In this document: piece after piece, positions 36,176 to 48,216 of the stretch
How positions within the stretch are numbered: the first letter of the stretch is position 1
How the letters are laid out: the number at the start of each line of letters is the position of its first letter
Origin: Acorus gramineus
Lineage: Eukaryota; Streptophyta; Magnoliopsida; Acorales; Acoraceae
Direction: 5' to 3'
DNA length: 64,000 nt
Assembly: GCA_030737835.1 (NCBI GenBank)
Contig: CM060853.1
Span: 15,744,895-15,808,894, forward strand
Program-made: the position numbers and the translations under genes
The notes under the pieces: model-generated
The model's database searches: none
The model's input: only the letters and a program-made list of their open reading frames with translations
Told to the model about the DNA's origin: nothing

Positions 36176-36549
36176 GGATTGCATATAATTATTTAGGATT
36201 TTTTTATTTTAGTTTCACACTGTTATTATTGCACTTTTTTTTGACAAGTGGGATTCAAAACATTTTAAATGTAAATTTTTTAATAACTAACTTAATTCTA
36301 TTGATTGTTACACCCTATACAACGTAAATGATTATTGGTGCAGTTTGATTCCATTAAGTATTACAAATAAGGTGTATCTCACTTATGTTACAAAAATTTG
36401 ACTAATCCAATTTCATCATTAATTAAACTTCTACTTATTCTTTTCATACATATTTCATTGTAAGAATTATATACTGCAAAATCAATATATGTTAAAACTT
36501 TTAGAACTTCTACTTATAGATTGAAGAATAATAGATATTTAAAAAATGG
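36176..36549. other. AT-rich spacer
   Basis: Nothing recognised on either strand. Confidence 0.4.
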
Positions 36550-37870
36550 CTCGGGCTAAACAACCATGATTTCAAATTCAATAATGATTTTTGTGCCCTA
36601 ATTGCTAGGCCCTATCCCAAACCCCATGAGGTGGCAAGTTTGAATTATCCATATTACCCCCCTTAACTAATCGGATTGAGCTTTCCATAATCACCCCCTT
36701 TAATCTCGAGGTGGATATGATTTGAGATATTCTTTCCCTTTTGAAGATATCAATTCAATTGGACGATCAAAAAATCACGATTTACCATTTTTTGATACAG
36801 AATGACCTATTAAAACGAAAACAAATATCAATTTCATTTTTTTATTTAGATTTTGTTCGCTGGAGAAGAGAAGAATTACACGATTTTTTTTGTGCGAACT
36901 GATTGTGGTGCAAACAATGGTGATTCATCCAGGTTAGGCTTTTTTTAACCAAAAAAAATAATCAAGATTTACAATTTTTTAGTTTCAGATTGATCGGTGG
37001 AACTGAAAACAAATATCGAATTCAGATACATGTATCTGAATTCGATATTTGTTTTAGATCTTCAAATGCATGTATCTAAATGCTGTATTCGTTATATCAT
37101 TTATTTTTCAGACTCAGAAAATGAACAATGTCAAATATTTTTTTCTCAAATCTAGATACACTGAAAAATCTAGATACATTGGAAAACCTAAAACAAATGA
37201 ACAATTTCAAATATTATTTTTCGCAAACCTAGATAAACAAATAATCAGTTTGAATTTCAGATACATGTATCTGAAACACATATTCTTTAAATGGATTTCA
37301 GATACACTCAGATGAACAAATGAACAATGTGTTGAAGGGAACTTTGACGATTGAAACATTTCATGTTTAATTTTTTAAATAAGTGATTTCGTTTTTCAAG
37401 AAGTGCAAAAATGTCTTCTAATGGTCCTGTTTATATCGCAAAAAAGAAAAAAGAAAAAACTAGACGGGGAGGTTTCATTGTGGGAAGAAATCTAACTTTT
37501 TTTCTTCGCCATTGTTTATGATTATTTGGGGATGAAAATCAGATGATATGAATTCTTGATCGTCAGAATTTTTTTCTTTTTTTCATTCGTCTGAAAAAGC
37601 CCAATTCAGAAACCCTAGGTCATAATTTTTTTTTTGAAATTTGTTTAATCGAGGAAGTTTCATTGATGCCGCGTTTTTAGGGATTTTGTTATAAGGAATT
37701 AATGATGGTATAATTAGTTGAAACCAATTTTTAAAAACATCTGAAAGGTAGTAATGTCATTGTCTTTTTCATTGTTTAAAAAAGTCAAACAGTAACCAAT
37801 AGAAAAACCTATTGGAGCTCATCAATAAAGTCTAATTTCTAGGGCCCATGTAGCAATACTGTTTCAAATT
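36550..37870. mobile_element. ATGTAAC-family-like element, copy D
   Basis: The left end has ctaggccctatcccaaaccc and ccccatgaggtggcaag. The right end has aaaaaagtcaaacagtaacc, then gggcccatgtagcaatactg. These are the same end motifs as copies B and C. The interior differs: its repeated word is agatacatgtatctgaa / ttcagatacatgtatctga (37020-37310), partly self-complementary. It is non-coding. Confidence 0.4.
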
Positions 37871-38454
37871 TTAAAACTATTAGATATGCACATATCTATA
37901 TCTATATCTGAATCTGAATTGAAAATCCAAAAAAAGTCCGCATTTGATATCCGACTGATATTCAAGATAAGTATCCACATCTGATCCAAAAATTAAATTC
38001 AGACCGCATTTAATATTCGACGGATATTAAAAAAATAAGTACATATGGATTCATATTCAGATAAGTATTCAATATATCCAAAACATCGCAATTCATATTA
38101 ATATAATTCAAATATTCAAAGATATAAAAATCATATTTCCCACGTATTAATTACATATTTCAATAAGTACCTAAATGTATATTATTTATTCTTATATAAT
38201 AGAAGATATAATAGAAGGTGATTAGATACAATCACGTGAAAAAAAAAAAAACCGGGACTATTGGGTTGGACGTATTTTGAGACAACCTGTTCCAAAGAGA
38301 ACTCAGGAGGGGAGTTCAAGATGAGTATGGAAGGGATCTGCATCTGAAACACCATCCACCCGTGAGATATATGACCAGCTCTACCCGCGGCCTCATCTGC
38401 AATCAGAGAAGGGTTGGAAGAATATATGGTGTATTCCAATCTTTTCGAAGGTGC
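37871..38454. other. Spacer with atatccg-type MITE relic
   Basis: The part 37871-38115 carries gatatccgac, tattcgacggatatt and related words as at 23585-24140. The rest holds no gene. Confidence 0.35.
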
Positions 38455-39687
38455 TTTTTTTTTTTTTGCGGAAATTAGTTTGGGCAAGGTTACCTACTAG
38501 ATCCTTTTTGGATCAAATTGGTATAAATATGGACAAGAGTTGCCCATTTTGTTTAGTACATGAAGAAACAATAGCCCACCTGTTTACTCAATGCGATTTT
38601 GCAGCTGAGTGTTGGCAGTTCATTCCCATTCAATTAAGACCAAACCCATCAGTTTGGAAAGAAGGAAATTGGTTGAAAACCTTGGAAGATTCTTGTTGGA
38701 ATTTGGAGCCAACTGGACCTCTTAAGAAGATACTATTATGTGTTCAATTATGGAGTACTTGGAAAATGAGGAATGAAATTGTTTTTCATAATCGGGCTCG
38801 GAGTGCTAAAGTGACTGTACTCAGAGCCATCACTTGGGCTACAGAGTGCATTCGGTGGCAACAAGGCTTGGAGAATTTATATTGGGATCTCTGACTACCC
38901 AATCTCACATTGATGAAATGTTAAGTGAAGGGATCTCAGGTGATGTAAGGTATAAACAAAATCATGGTAATGTATTCATCATTATAGATGGATGTGCTCA
39001 CTCCTCTTCTAGACAAGCTGGTGCTGCATTTGTGGTGGCTTCAGGAGAGGTTCAAATTTTGAACCTTATTTTTTTCTATTTTTTGCAATGAAAATAGTGA
39101 GATTTCAAGATATATAGTCTCTTGACCTTTTGACCCCCCTTTACTCTAATTCCTGGATTCGCCCCCCTGAATACATCTAATTGGAAAGTATTAGGAGCAG
39201 GGTATGCTGGATGGCCGTGGAGCACCCCGATATGTATGGAGGCAGAAGCAATAAAACTAGGTGTCCAATTTGCAAGGAGAAGAGGACTTGAAAGGTTAGT
39301 AGTATGTTCAGATTCTGTAGTACTAATTACTTTGCTACAGGGGTGTATGGAAGGTCCACCAGCATTATTTACAGCAGACAGTGGCTGATATAAGAACATC
39401 TGATCCTATAACATATAGAATTATTTTTTGTAAAGTTGATAGGGAGCAGGTTCGGGCAGCTGAAACTCTTGCGAAGCTCGCGAGATGGATGCAGGATCAT
39501 AGGCTGTCTGATGCACTATCTGGTGATATTAAAAGAAACATTTTGAATCTGTATATACATAGTAAACATACATGTATGGCGGGAGGTAACAACTTCTAGT
39601 ATGTTGTAAATGGGATGTAATCTTTTTGTAATGCATGAATGATTAGCCCATTGAGGGCTTCTGATTCGGAAAAAAAAAAAAAAAAAA
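38455..39687 (+). mobile_element. 5'-truncated LINE with zf-RVT and RNase H, poly-A tail
   Basis: A retrotransposon 3' part that ends in an A-run at 39670-39687. The zf-RVT domain (38480-38894) reads SCPFCLVHEETIAHLFTQCD, a full C-x2-C...H-L-F-x2-C pattern, followed by LWSTWKMRNEIVFHNRAR (the W-x2-RN-x-IVF segment). An RNase H domain of the RVT_3 type follows: IIDGCAHSSSRQAGAAFVVA, then after an insert EAEAIKLGVQFARRRGLERL and CSDSVVLITLLQGCMEGPP. Stops and a frameshift near 39385 break the frame, so it is inactive. It sits about 470 bp upstream of the third BAHD gene. Confidence 0.75.
39042..39169. mobile_element. 128 bp insert within the LINE RNase H domain
   Basis: It interrupts the RNase H reading frame between AGAAFVVAS and NWKVLGAGYAGW. 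Its ends, caggagagg and cccccctg, are roughly inverted (CAGGAGAGG against CAGGGGGGC), as in small hAT-derived MITEs, but no 8 bp duplication is visible. Confidence 0.35.
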
Positions 39688-40155
39688 GTCCAACAGTGAA
39701 AAAAATGGAAGCATGGTGGGGTCCACGTGTATCCCACCGTGTGAGATACACAACGTGAAAGGAATGGAAAAAAGGCGTTGAGCGTGGATCCACTAATAAA
39801 AAATTAAACCGAGCCATTTATTTTAATTCATTACTTGACTTTTATAATAGCAAAGAAATCATGGGAGAGGATCCTAGCAGAGAAATAATAGGAGAGAATC
39901 TGGACTCGAAATTTCAAGAAACCCAGACCTCGCTGTCCGGGTTTGAATTTTTTATTTATTTTTTTTTACTTATTTTGTGTTTTGATAAATCAGACGTTAT
40001 AAATTTATTAAATAAAATAGATCCATTTAATCCAAACCCTCTGCTAAGATGTAAATAACGTGTATACTATCGTGCACGATATCTTATCTAAAGATGATTG
40101 GACACCCATCGATTTAACACTTAAAAAAAAAAAAAAAAAACATTTGACAGCATTC
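39688..40155. promoter_or_regulatory. Upstream region of the third BAHD gene
   Basis: This is the interval between the LINE poly-A and the start codon. A TATA-like TTATAAATT is at about 39998-40006, and an A-run lies at 40124-40140 just before the ATG. Assignment as promoter is by position only. The conserved ATATCTTTCAAGATAT element of the other two genes is not present. Confidence 0.35.
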
Positions 40156-43100
40156 ATGGCGGACTCCATCAGAGTCTCCAACACCTCCCGAGTCCTCCCC
40201 GTCCCCACCTCGGACGACTACCACCCACCCCTTCTCAGCCTCTCCTTCCTCGACGCGTTCTGGACTTGCATCGGCCCGGTCCAACGCCTCCTCTTCTACC
40301 GCTCCGAAGCCCCTCTCGCATCAGTCGTGCTGTCTCTGAAGGCATCCCTGTCTGTAACGCTGGGCACCTTCTACCCTCTCTCGGGGAAGCTCGCCCTCTC
40401 CGCGGACTCGGGCGAGCTGTTCATCGACTGCGGCGCGGGCGGGGAAGACGACGGGGTGGAGTTCACAGAGGCCAAGACGGATGAGAACCTGGAGCGGCTC
40501 GTGACGGATCACGCGCACCACTGGGAGACATACAAGCGCCTCATGCCGGACATGCGCATCGAGCGCCTCCCCGCGCCGCTGCTGGCTGTGAAGGTGACGG
40601 GTTTCCGGGGCGGGTTCACGGTGGGGGTGTCGGTGCACCACGTGGCGGGCGACGGCAACTCGTTCTCGCGGTTCGTGAAGGCCTGGGCGGAGACGTGCAG
40701 GTCTGGGGGGGATGCGGTCGTGATGCGGGAGGCGGTGACGTTCGACCGGGCGGTGGTGTGGCACCCTCGGAACTCGGACATCTGCAGGAGCTACTTGGAT
40801 GTGTGGGCTCCCTCTCGACCCACTGTGAGTGCCACTTCTGGTCCATTAGTCCATATATGCTCAATATTATAAAAAGAAATCATAATAACAAATATATGGT
40901 TCATGATTATGCACAACTTCATATATGATCTATTGATCTGATGGTATTAGTGATCATTCAATTCGTAAAAGAATCCATTAACATTTAAAAGAGTTTTTGG
41001 ATGTGGGGAGCTAGGTAGAGGAAGGTGGGACACATAGGGAGAGGAACTTCAGTTAGGACTTGTTCTCATCCGGACATTTATTAGATAATAACACATGAGA
41101 TTGTCATTGTCAATGGAATACAACATTGCTTTTATCCCATCTTAGTCATATTACGAACCAATTGTCAAGCAGATACTTTTTTTTCATTTTCATATAATAA
41201 TTAATGATACGTCTGTTTAAAAATTAGATTTCTTATTTGGCCATTTGTTTGATTTTCAGAAGTACATGACCAAAAAACAGAGAGATTACAACTTTTTCTC
41301 ATGGAACAGGGGCTCCAAACAGGGGCTTTAGATGCAAAATGCAGAAAGGTGAAACTGATGTGAATCTAATATCTAACTAATATTATAAAAAAAGTTTATC
41401 TCTATTTTTAACCTATTACCAACTCGAAAGACATACATTTATTTAAAATGTATAACATATGAGTAACCAGTATCTTTCAAATAAATGCAATTCATTTTTT
41501 TTTATTGATAAATATTTTTTATGGTTAGATCTTTTATTATTATTGACGACAAGACTCAAACTCAGACCCTTTCACTAATGAATTCAATTGACTTTTATGA
41601 CGGTAAAACGAATTGTAAATATAGTTGAATTTAGAAGCGCACTTATACAAAATGTATCAATAATTATCTTCTTGCTTTTTAAACCTATTATAACTCTACT
41701 AAATTTATAGAGTAACTCCTAAATTTCACAAAACATTTCTTCTTCTTATTTATGAGAAAGGGTTAAGAATATTTTATTTAGGCAACACTATATATTTTTT
41801 TTTCAGGTGTCACGTGCATTGAAGGTTTGTTCGATCTGTCGTTTAATTCTTCACCCAGCTGTCATTAACTGGCTCATCCTTTACCTTGAACAAGTACTGA
41901 AAAACCTGTCTTCATCTACTACAACCAAATAATTATATGCTTCGTCTGCTCAAAAAAGTGGTCTTCGTGAACAGTAGAAAAACGAAACCTCTCAATCTAA
42001 AAACCGTTCAAAATTGTGATAGTTTTTTTTTAATATATAACTTTCAGAAAAGCGTACAAGACCCTGATGTGATTTTTGAAACAATTTTTTATACTTGTTG
42101 AATCAAAGTTCATATAATTTTATTCTCATTTTGGTTCATTGTAGAATATAATTTTTATTTTTATTTTTTTTGTAAAAATATCTTTAAAATGAAAATAGAA
42201 CGTCCCAAACATTTGTTACATAGCAAACATTGTTTTTTTTAAATAAAGGTACGTATTTGCTATCTGATTTCATTTCTGATTTTGAATTACAAACTCTGAA
42301 AGTGAGGGAGAATAGAAAAACAACATAAAACAGGAGAGCAAGAATCCTCCAAATGGCCTTGGTTAGAATAGCTATTTAACCAAAGGCTACCCACCATGCG
42401 GTTATGTTCCTAACACCATTCTTCAATTGCTAAAAGGCACCTTGTCCACCTTCTCTAAGTAGCATCCCTAGTCACGCATACACCCCTAAAACATTTCACA
42501 TATTCTCCTTATATAGCTTCATGCCTATCATATTATTTCTAATTCTCCAAATAGGCCACGGATCCGCTGATACTACTATTTATGATATTAGCACTGCTAC
42601 TCGATTATCCACCGCCCGTTGTAATGTCTTACCTGTGTCGCATAGTTCGTCCATAGCAAACATATTTTAGCTATTAATAATATCAACTCAAGCCAATCAA
42701 GTAGCTAGATTTGTGTGATATTCCATATACAATCGCATAAGGACAATAACCCTTTTCCACTCTGACGAGGGGCACAAATGTGTGATGATTTTGACTGCAT
42801 ATGCGTTACATAAAAACCTTAGGTCAAGGGTTGGGACAAACATTTAGAAACCTCCATGTAGTCATGTGGACGAACACACTAAGTGATGCTTGCAACATAT
42901 ATTTCATTGTATGTGCTGCGGGTACCACTTAATGTTGGTGTGTCCAACCACCCACCAGCCACAGGTGTGCCATGTACAGGGTTTTTCTCCTGCGGCAAAC
43001 CACAGACGATCAAGCGGGGTACGAAATAGTAAGGGCTATTCTCTGTTATAAACATTGTCCACATATTGGCTCCAACCAAACTGAGACAAAGATAAACAAC

Positions 43101-43971
43101 TTATATGCCAGGAGTTTGGGAGTTGTTTGTAGAATTGATTTTCCATTTGTTCAACGAACTAATACATTCAGACCGTTTATTGTGCATGATATGTAGGATA
43201 TATATACACGACGAGAATCTATATATGACACTTCTCTAAATGTCTCTGTCGAAGCAGATGACCTTCCATACCTTTGTCAAGCCAACAAGTGAGATCGCAC
43301 GGAGAACCTTCATCATCACAACCAAGATGATCCAATCACTGAAGAGAATCGCAACCGAGACGTCTCGCAATGGTGACAGTACCCAAACGAAGAAGAAGCC
43401 TCCCTCGACATTCGTGGCCGTGGCAGCCCATGCATGGACGTGCATCACTCGAGCCAGGGCAACGGAGGACGGCGTGTCCACTATGTTCTTCATGGCGGAC
43501 TGTCGGTCCCGTGTGGACCCCCCAATCCCACAGGGCTTCTTCGGCAACTGCGTGAAGGTATGCAACACGAAATCCAACGCGGCCGATTTGTCGGTGGGCG
43601 AAGGTCATGGGTTCCGGTTCGCGTGCGATGCCATAGAGAGGACCATCAAAGAAGAGACGAGTGAGCCCTTCAGAGGATGCGAGGAGTGGGTGCAACGGTT
43701 GCTGGCGGGCTTGCCTGATCACGGCAGGATCGTGAACTTTGCGGGCTCGCATAGGTTTGGGTTCTATAAGGCGGATTTCGGGTGGGGGAGGCCGAGTCGG
43801 GTCGAGTTCGTGTCGATGCCGAACGAAGGGGCGGTAGTCATGAATGATGCGAGGGACGATGAAGGTGGGGTTCAGTTGTCGCTGGCACTCCCACCGCATG
43901 ACATGGAGGTGTTTGCGACCATGTTCTTGGATGGCATGGATGGTTTAGGTTCTGATGGTTTCAAGCTCTAG
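40156..43971 (+). CDS. BAHD acyltransferase, malonyltransferase-like (GC-rich paralogue)
   Basis: It acts in the same enzyme class as the gene at 24391 but is well diverged from it. Exon 1 is 40156-40824 (223 codons, donor gtgagt) and exon 2 is 43258-43971 (237 codons plus stop, acceptor gaagcag). The phase-0 intron is 2433 bp, and the product is 460 aa. HxxxD is H162-D166 in VHHVAGDGNSFSRFVKAW; DFGWG is at 396-400 (KADFGWGRPSRVEF); DCRSRVDPPIPQGFFGNCV is at 304-322 and is characteristic of flavonoid/phenolic glucoside acyltransferases. I start at MADSIRVSN because it aligns with the N-terminus of the family, while an in-frame ATG at 40060 lies before the A-run. Both exons are much richer in G/C than the intron or flanks, which produces long antisense frames that are not genes. 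The acyl donor and acceptor are not determined. The exon 2 start is inferred from the paralogue and from frame continuity. Confidence 0.85.
42290..42800 (-). pseudogene. LINE fragment in the BAHD intron
   Basis: On the - strand, within the intron of the third BAHD gene, a frame reads SADPWPIWRIRNNMIGMKLY. This fits the W-x-IW-x-x-RN segment that follows zf-RVT in plant LINEs. The rest is broken by stops. It probably explains part of the unusual length of this intron (2.4 kb against 0.6-0.7 kb in the other copies). Confidence 0.35.
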
Positions 43972-44658
43972 AGATGTTATCACTTATTCTGCTATTTGTT
44001 TTTTGAACAAAGGGCTTGTATTTAGACGAGTCTATAGTCTATGGGTTGAGTTCTGGGAACACAAGGGATGTCGAAGGTGATAGAAACTATCGACAATCAT
44101 AGTATCGACCAAGTTTAAAAAGTTATGGGATAAGTTATGTGTCTATTTCGATACAAGAAACGTCGACTTTACTATGATTAGTCGACGGATGTAGTGTCGA
44201 ATTAACGTTTTATAGAAGGAGTATATGTAAGATCTGAATATAAATTGATCTTTTTAACACAATCCAATTAATAGGTGTGTGGACTTGAAAGCGAGGGGGT
44301 GACCCATCGGGATACGTTAGACCCTGGTCTGGTTGGGTCTGACCCGTCCCAATGAAGACCTTTTCACGTAAGAGTGTGAGGGGATGAGAACCTGATAGGG
44401 AAAGAAAATTGGGGGGGGGGGGGGGGGGGGGGGGAGGGTAGTGGCGGCTGCTACGGTGGCAACGGGTGAGACCGCGAGTGAGAAGGCGGTGGTGATCAAC
44501 TATCCAAGGCCATGGGATGCCGATCCATACATAAAAGAGAGAAGAATGACTCTTACTCTCAATGTGATGCTGGTGATCAACGATCCAAGAGCATGGGATG
44601 TAGATCTACCTCTTCCAATAGGTTGAGGATGCGGTCAAGGGCCAAGATGGATGGGTCT
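43972..44658. other. 3' flank of the third BAHD gene
   Basis: No gene. A 24-nt G-run lies at about 44411-44434. The short related phrases gatcaactatccaaggccatgg (44494) and gatcaacgatccaagagcatgg (44574) are an 80 bp-spaced duplication near the left flank of the CACTA element. Confidence 0.4.
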
Positions 44659-44661
44659 TGG

Positions 44662-44990
44662 CACTACAAGAAAAAGCATTTTTTGCGACGGTTTGAAACC
44701 GTCGCAAAAAGCCTCTATAACCGTCGCAAATACCCTTTTGCGACGGTTCTGCGGCGGTTTGGGTTCCGTCGTACCAAACGGCGACGCAAAAGAATAACAG
44801 CGGTTTTTAGCCGTCGCAAATGTCTTTCATAGCGTATTTGCTACCGTCGCAAATAATCCGTCGCAAATACTTCTTTTTTTACTATAGTAGTGTTTACTAC
44901 TGTTTTGCGACGGATAAACTAGCTGTCGCAAAAAAAATTTATTTTTATTTTTTGACTTTTGCGACAGAGGCCTAAACCGTCGCAAATAAT
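44662..44990. repeat. Left terminal and subterminal repeats of the CACTA element
   Basis: About ten copies of gcgacgg or ccgtcgc in both orientations follow the terminal CACTA within 330 bp. The matching array is at 51140-51305. The two ends are similar but not identical, as usual for this superfamily. Confidence 0.85.
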
Positions 44991-45376
44991 GTTTTTATTT
45001 TTTTATTTTTATTTGAGATTTTAAAAAGACATGTAGTAGATCCCATAAGATCAAAAATAAAAATAAATATTTTGCTAAGCCTGTAAAACAACAAAGATCA
45101 ATTTTCTCTCATTTATGAGAATTTGAAAATACCAAGCATCAACTCAGTATAATATAAACATCAAGTCATGTATACATCCAAAATGGGGTTATAATATATA
45201 GCATAAATATCAATCCATGTCTACATCCAAAATAGAGATCAATTTGTCCCCAAAGTGAACCATGATGCACTTGGTATTGCTTCAGTGATCCATTAAGTGT
45301 AATTCAATTGATCCATAAATTACTAGCAGAATCAGATGTCCACAGATTATTTGTCATCCCAGCGAATATACAGCCA

Positions 45377-45776
45377 TCATGTCATATGCTTTCCAACCTT
45401 TTTTTGTTTCTGGAATTTGGATGATGCTTCAGCCAATCTGGAAGGCGGTCCTTTACTCTTCCTTCCTTTACCAGAATCATATTTTGGATATTTAGTTCTG
45501 GATGTCTCACCTCGATATATATTTTGTCTCCTGCCCCCCTTGGGGTTTTCAGAACTTTGGGGATGATTCACCGCCATTGATCCAATTGATTCTCTTCTCT
45601 TCCTTTTCTTAAACCTGAAAATGCAAAATTGGTTAGTCCAGGCATCAATTTACATAAATCTGTATGCATAAGTGAATTTTCAAGTTTGATTATGGTTCAG
45701 ACTCATACATGGATGCATCCTCTTGTTTCTTTCCAACTTCATGTTTAACAGCTTCCTTGGAAGTTACTTGATGTTG
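45377..45776 (-). pseudogene. Two captured exons of an unidentified lysine/arginine-rich protein
   Basis: Exon one (45709-45776) reads QHQVTSKEAVKHEVGKKQED and is bounded by gattgcag and gtatgag. Exon two (45377-45614) follows a ttgcattttcag acceptor, reads FKKRKRRESIGSMAVNHPQS and onward, and ends in a stop. The frame is continuous across the splice (an AT|G codon). The FKKRKRR stretch looks like a nuclear localisation signal. I do not recognise the protein. It could be a captured host exon or the tail of a diverged second transposon protein (TNPA-like). The upstream start is not visible. Confidence 0.5.
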
Positions 45777-46922
45777 CTGCAATCAAATTATTGTGACAAC
45801 AGCATAAGAATCAGAGTGTAGAGGATGATTACACATCATAAAGGAAAACTAAAGGGTCCCATAACAACAATATATAATCATTTTCCATCATCATCAGATA
45901 TCATAATGTAAGGATATGCTCTAAGAAAACCAAGGGTTACGTAACCACAAGAACACGGTCTTTGAAACATGATATGTCAATATATAATAATTGGCCATAA
46001 TACACCTGGTCTATTCATGGCCCATCTGCTAGCCATCAAGTGAATTTATGATTCTCCATTAATAGAACAGGACTAAAAGATGCTGATTGTTGCTAATTTA
46101 ATGGTTAACTCAGGTAAGGCACATATATTCCAGCAATCTGCACATATACAACAGCACCTTTGAATCTTCATAAACATATACATCCTCTTGAAACACACAA
46201 GTAGAATATAAAACATTTTTGAATGTCATGCCTGTATATTCAACACTATTATGAATGCACATACTGAACTGAACGTATTGATCATGCCATATCAGATACA
46301 AAAAAAAAAACTTGCAAGAGCATAATATTTGGCAACCATATACCATCAGATGAACAAGCTATATTTCTACTGTCCAAAATACATGACAAATAAGACATCA
46401 CATAACCAGAGCAATAGATTTTTTCGTTGTGTATCGGATTGATGCACATCCTTGAAGGCATCACAAATAGCCTGAAACAAGTTTTATAAACCAAAGATCA
46501 GAACCAACCAAACTTAATCATTTCAAAATTCTGGGTAATGAGTAATTTCCCCCTTCTATTACTGCATATGAACACTACATTTTGTTTTAGGAGGTTCTAA
46601 CTAGGTAGGGATTATTGGGAAAAATGGAGATCTCTAGTGGATGGCAAATATCAAGTGACAATGCTAAACATTTATTATTCTCAATTTGCGCAATTGCGGT
46701 GGGGTTCAAGTTCTGAAATTCAGTTAATTGTATGACTATTACATACATCATCTTGAACTAAATGGTTTGAGTATGATTTGAATAACTTCAAATAGAAGGG
46801 GTGCTATGATTTAGCCTACTAGGTTTTGAATTCATTTGTAACCGCACCTGAGAATAAAAATTTCTGCATTCTAATTATTCATCCTTACAATGCCATATAT
46901 CTACATATAACAGAATTATTAC

Positions 46923-47312
46923 CTTCATAATCTCTGTTGGATTGGTCAATGCAGTTGCAATAGCGCCTGAGAAAGCTCCAGAAGCAACTTTAACCAAGAA
47001 ATTTGTAGAACCAACTGTCACTTCACAAACATACTTGCAAGGTTCATATAAGCCTAAACGCAGACCTCCATAAAGAATCGACCTGGTCAATGCAGGCGCA
47101 AGTCCAAGATACAGTGCCCCAGCCCCTTCAGTTCTTGTTATTTCTGCAAATAGTTTTCCCTGTGAAAAAGGTTATATGATAGCCATCAATACCAAGAAGA
47201 TACCATTAGATTAGGTGCCTCATCTTGAGTAAACTAGCAAGAACGTATACCATTCCAGTTAATTGTCCTCTCTGACCAACGAGCTGCATCTGCAGTCTAA
47301 CCTTGATAACAT
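46923..47312 (-). pseudogene. Captured mitochondrial carrier (SLC25) gene fragment
   Basis: Two exons with splice signals. Exon a (47251-47312) reads VIKVRLQMQLVGQRGQLTGM, the segment just after the first P-x-D signature of a carrier. Exon b (46923-47159, 79 codons, acceptor ttttttcacag-type, donor gtaataatt) reads GKLFAEITRTEGAGALYLGL, TRSILYGGLRLGLYEP and TALTNPTEIMK, where NPTEIMK fits the P-x-[DE]-x2-[KR] signature of the second repeat. RSxxYGGLRLGLYEP is characteristic of the uncoupling-protein-like carriers of plants. A full carrier is about 300 aa; only about 100 are present. Inner-membrane transport by this fragment is not possible. The remaining exons are not in the window. Confidence 0.8.
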
Positions 47313-48216
47313 CTGCAAATTCAAAATAATACACACAAAAAAATAATAATAATTAACAGAGTAAAAAGGATTGGAAAATGACATGTCCAGCCTTGTTTGC
47401 AACCCCGTCAGCAGTCCCCAACCATTTTAATTTGTTTTTTTGAAGTATATACTCGTCTAATGGAGTATATACTATTTTTTTTTTTTAAGTATATACCTAG
47501 AAAACCAGAAAACATTTTTTTTCTGAAAAAAATGCAAAAATTTAAACAAGCATATTGCATGAGTGATATATATTGTCCTAGTGGAGCATATACTCCATTA
47601 GTGGATTACATAGTCGACCAGGGGACTGCCTCTATGGGGCTGCAAACGGGACTTAGTGTATCAACACTCAAAATGATATCTCAAAAATGTCAAAGGACAT
47701 AGAGTTGTAAATATATGCACAGAGTTATTTTAATCATACACAGATGATAGGTACTAATAAATGACACATTAACCAAATGATCAGAGATAGGGTGGCATCT
47801 ATATAATTATGTATGCAAACATAGAACATTTTACATGAAACAATAAAACGGGCACGTATCTGCATGTCTTGTATGCATGTATTTTTCATGCAGGGCGCGG
47901 CGCATTTGGAAACACCATTCACACCAGCTTTTCTGGAAGAATCGTTGTGCATAAATGAGCATTTTGTGTCAATTTTCTAGTCCAATCTATCAGCGAAAAT
48001 GAAGTTCTAGCTAAAAGGACTAGGCAAAACAGACATGGTTGAATCTTTAGTTCAATTTGACTAATAAATTCCACTTGCTGGGCAAAACAAGGGGTTTAGT
48101 GACTTTCTGAACTTTGGAAAGTAGTTCACCAAAGCAAGATGCATTTTAATGAGAAAAAAAACATAATAAGAAAATATGCGTAATTGGAACTTAGAAGCAG
48201 CAATAATAATAAACAA

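Noticed and set aside
40321..40764. Antisense 147-codon frame in BAHD exon 1
   Set aside because: It is a mirror of a GC-rich coding exon. It has no family resemblance, and the sense frame carries the catalytic motif.
43336..43899. Antisense 187-codon frame in BAHD exon 2
   Set aside because: Same cause: high GC content leaves few stops on the opposite strand. The sense frame contains DFGWG.
44317..44499. Pro-rich minus-strand frame
   Set aside because: It is created by a 24-nt G-run and is not conserved.
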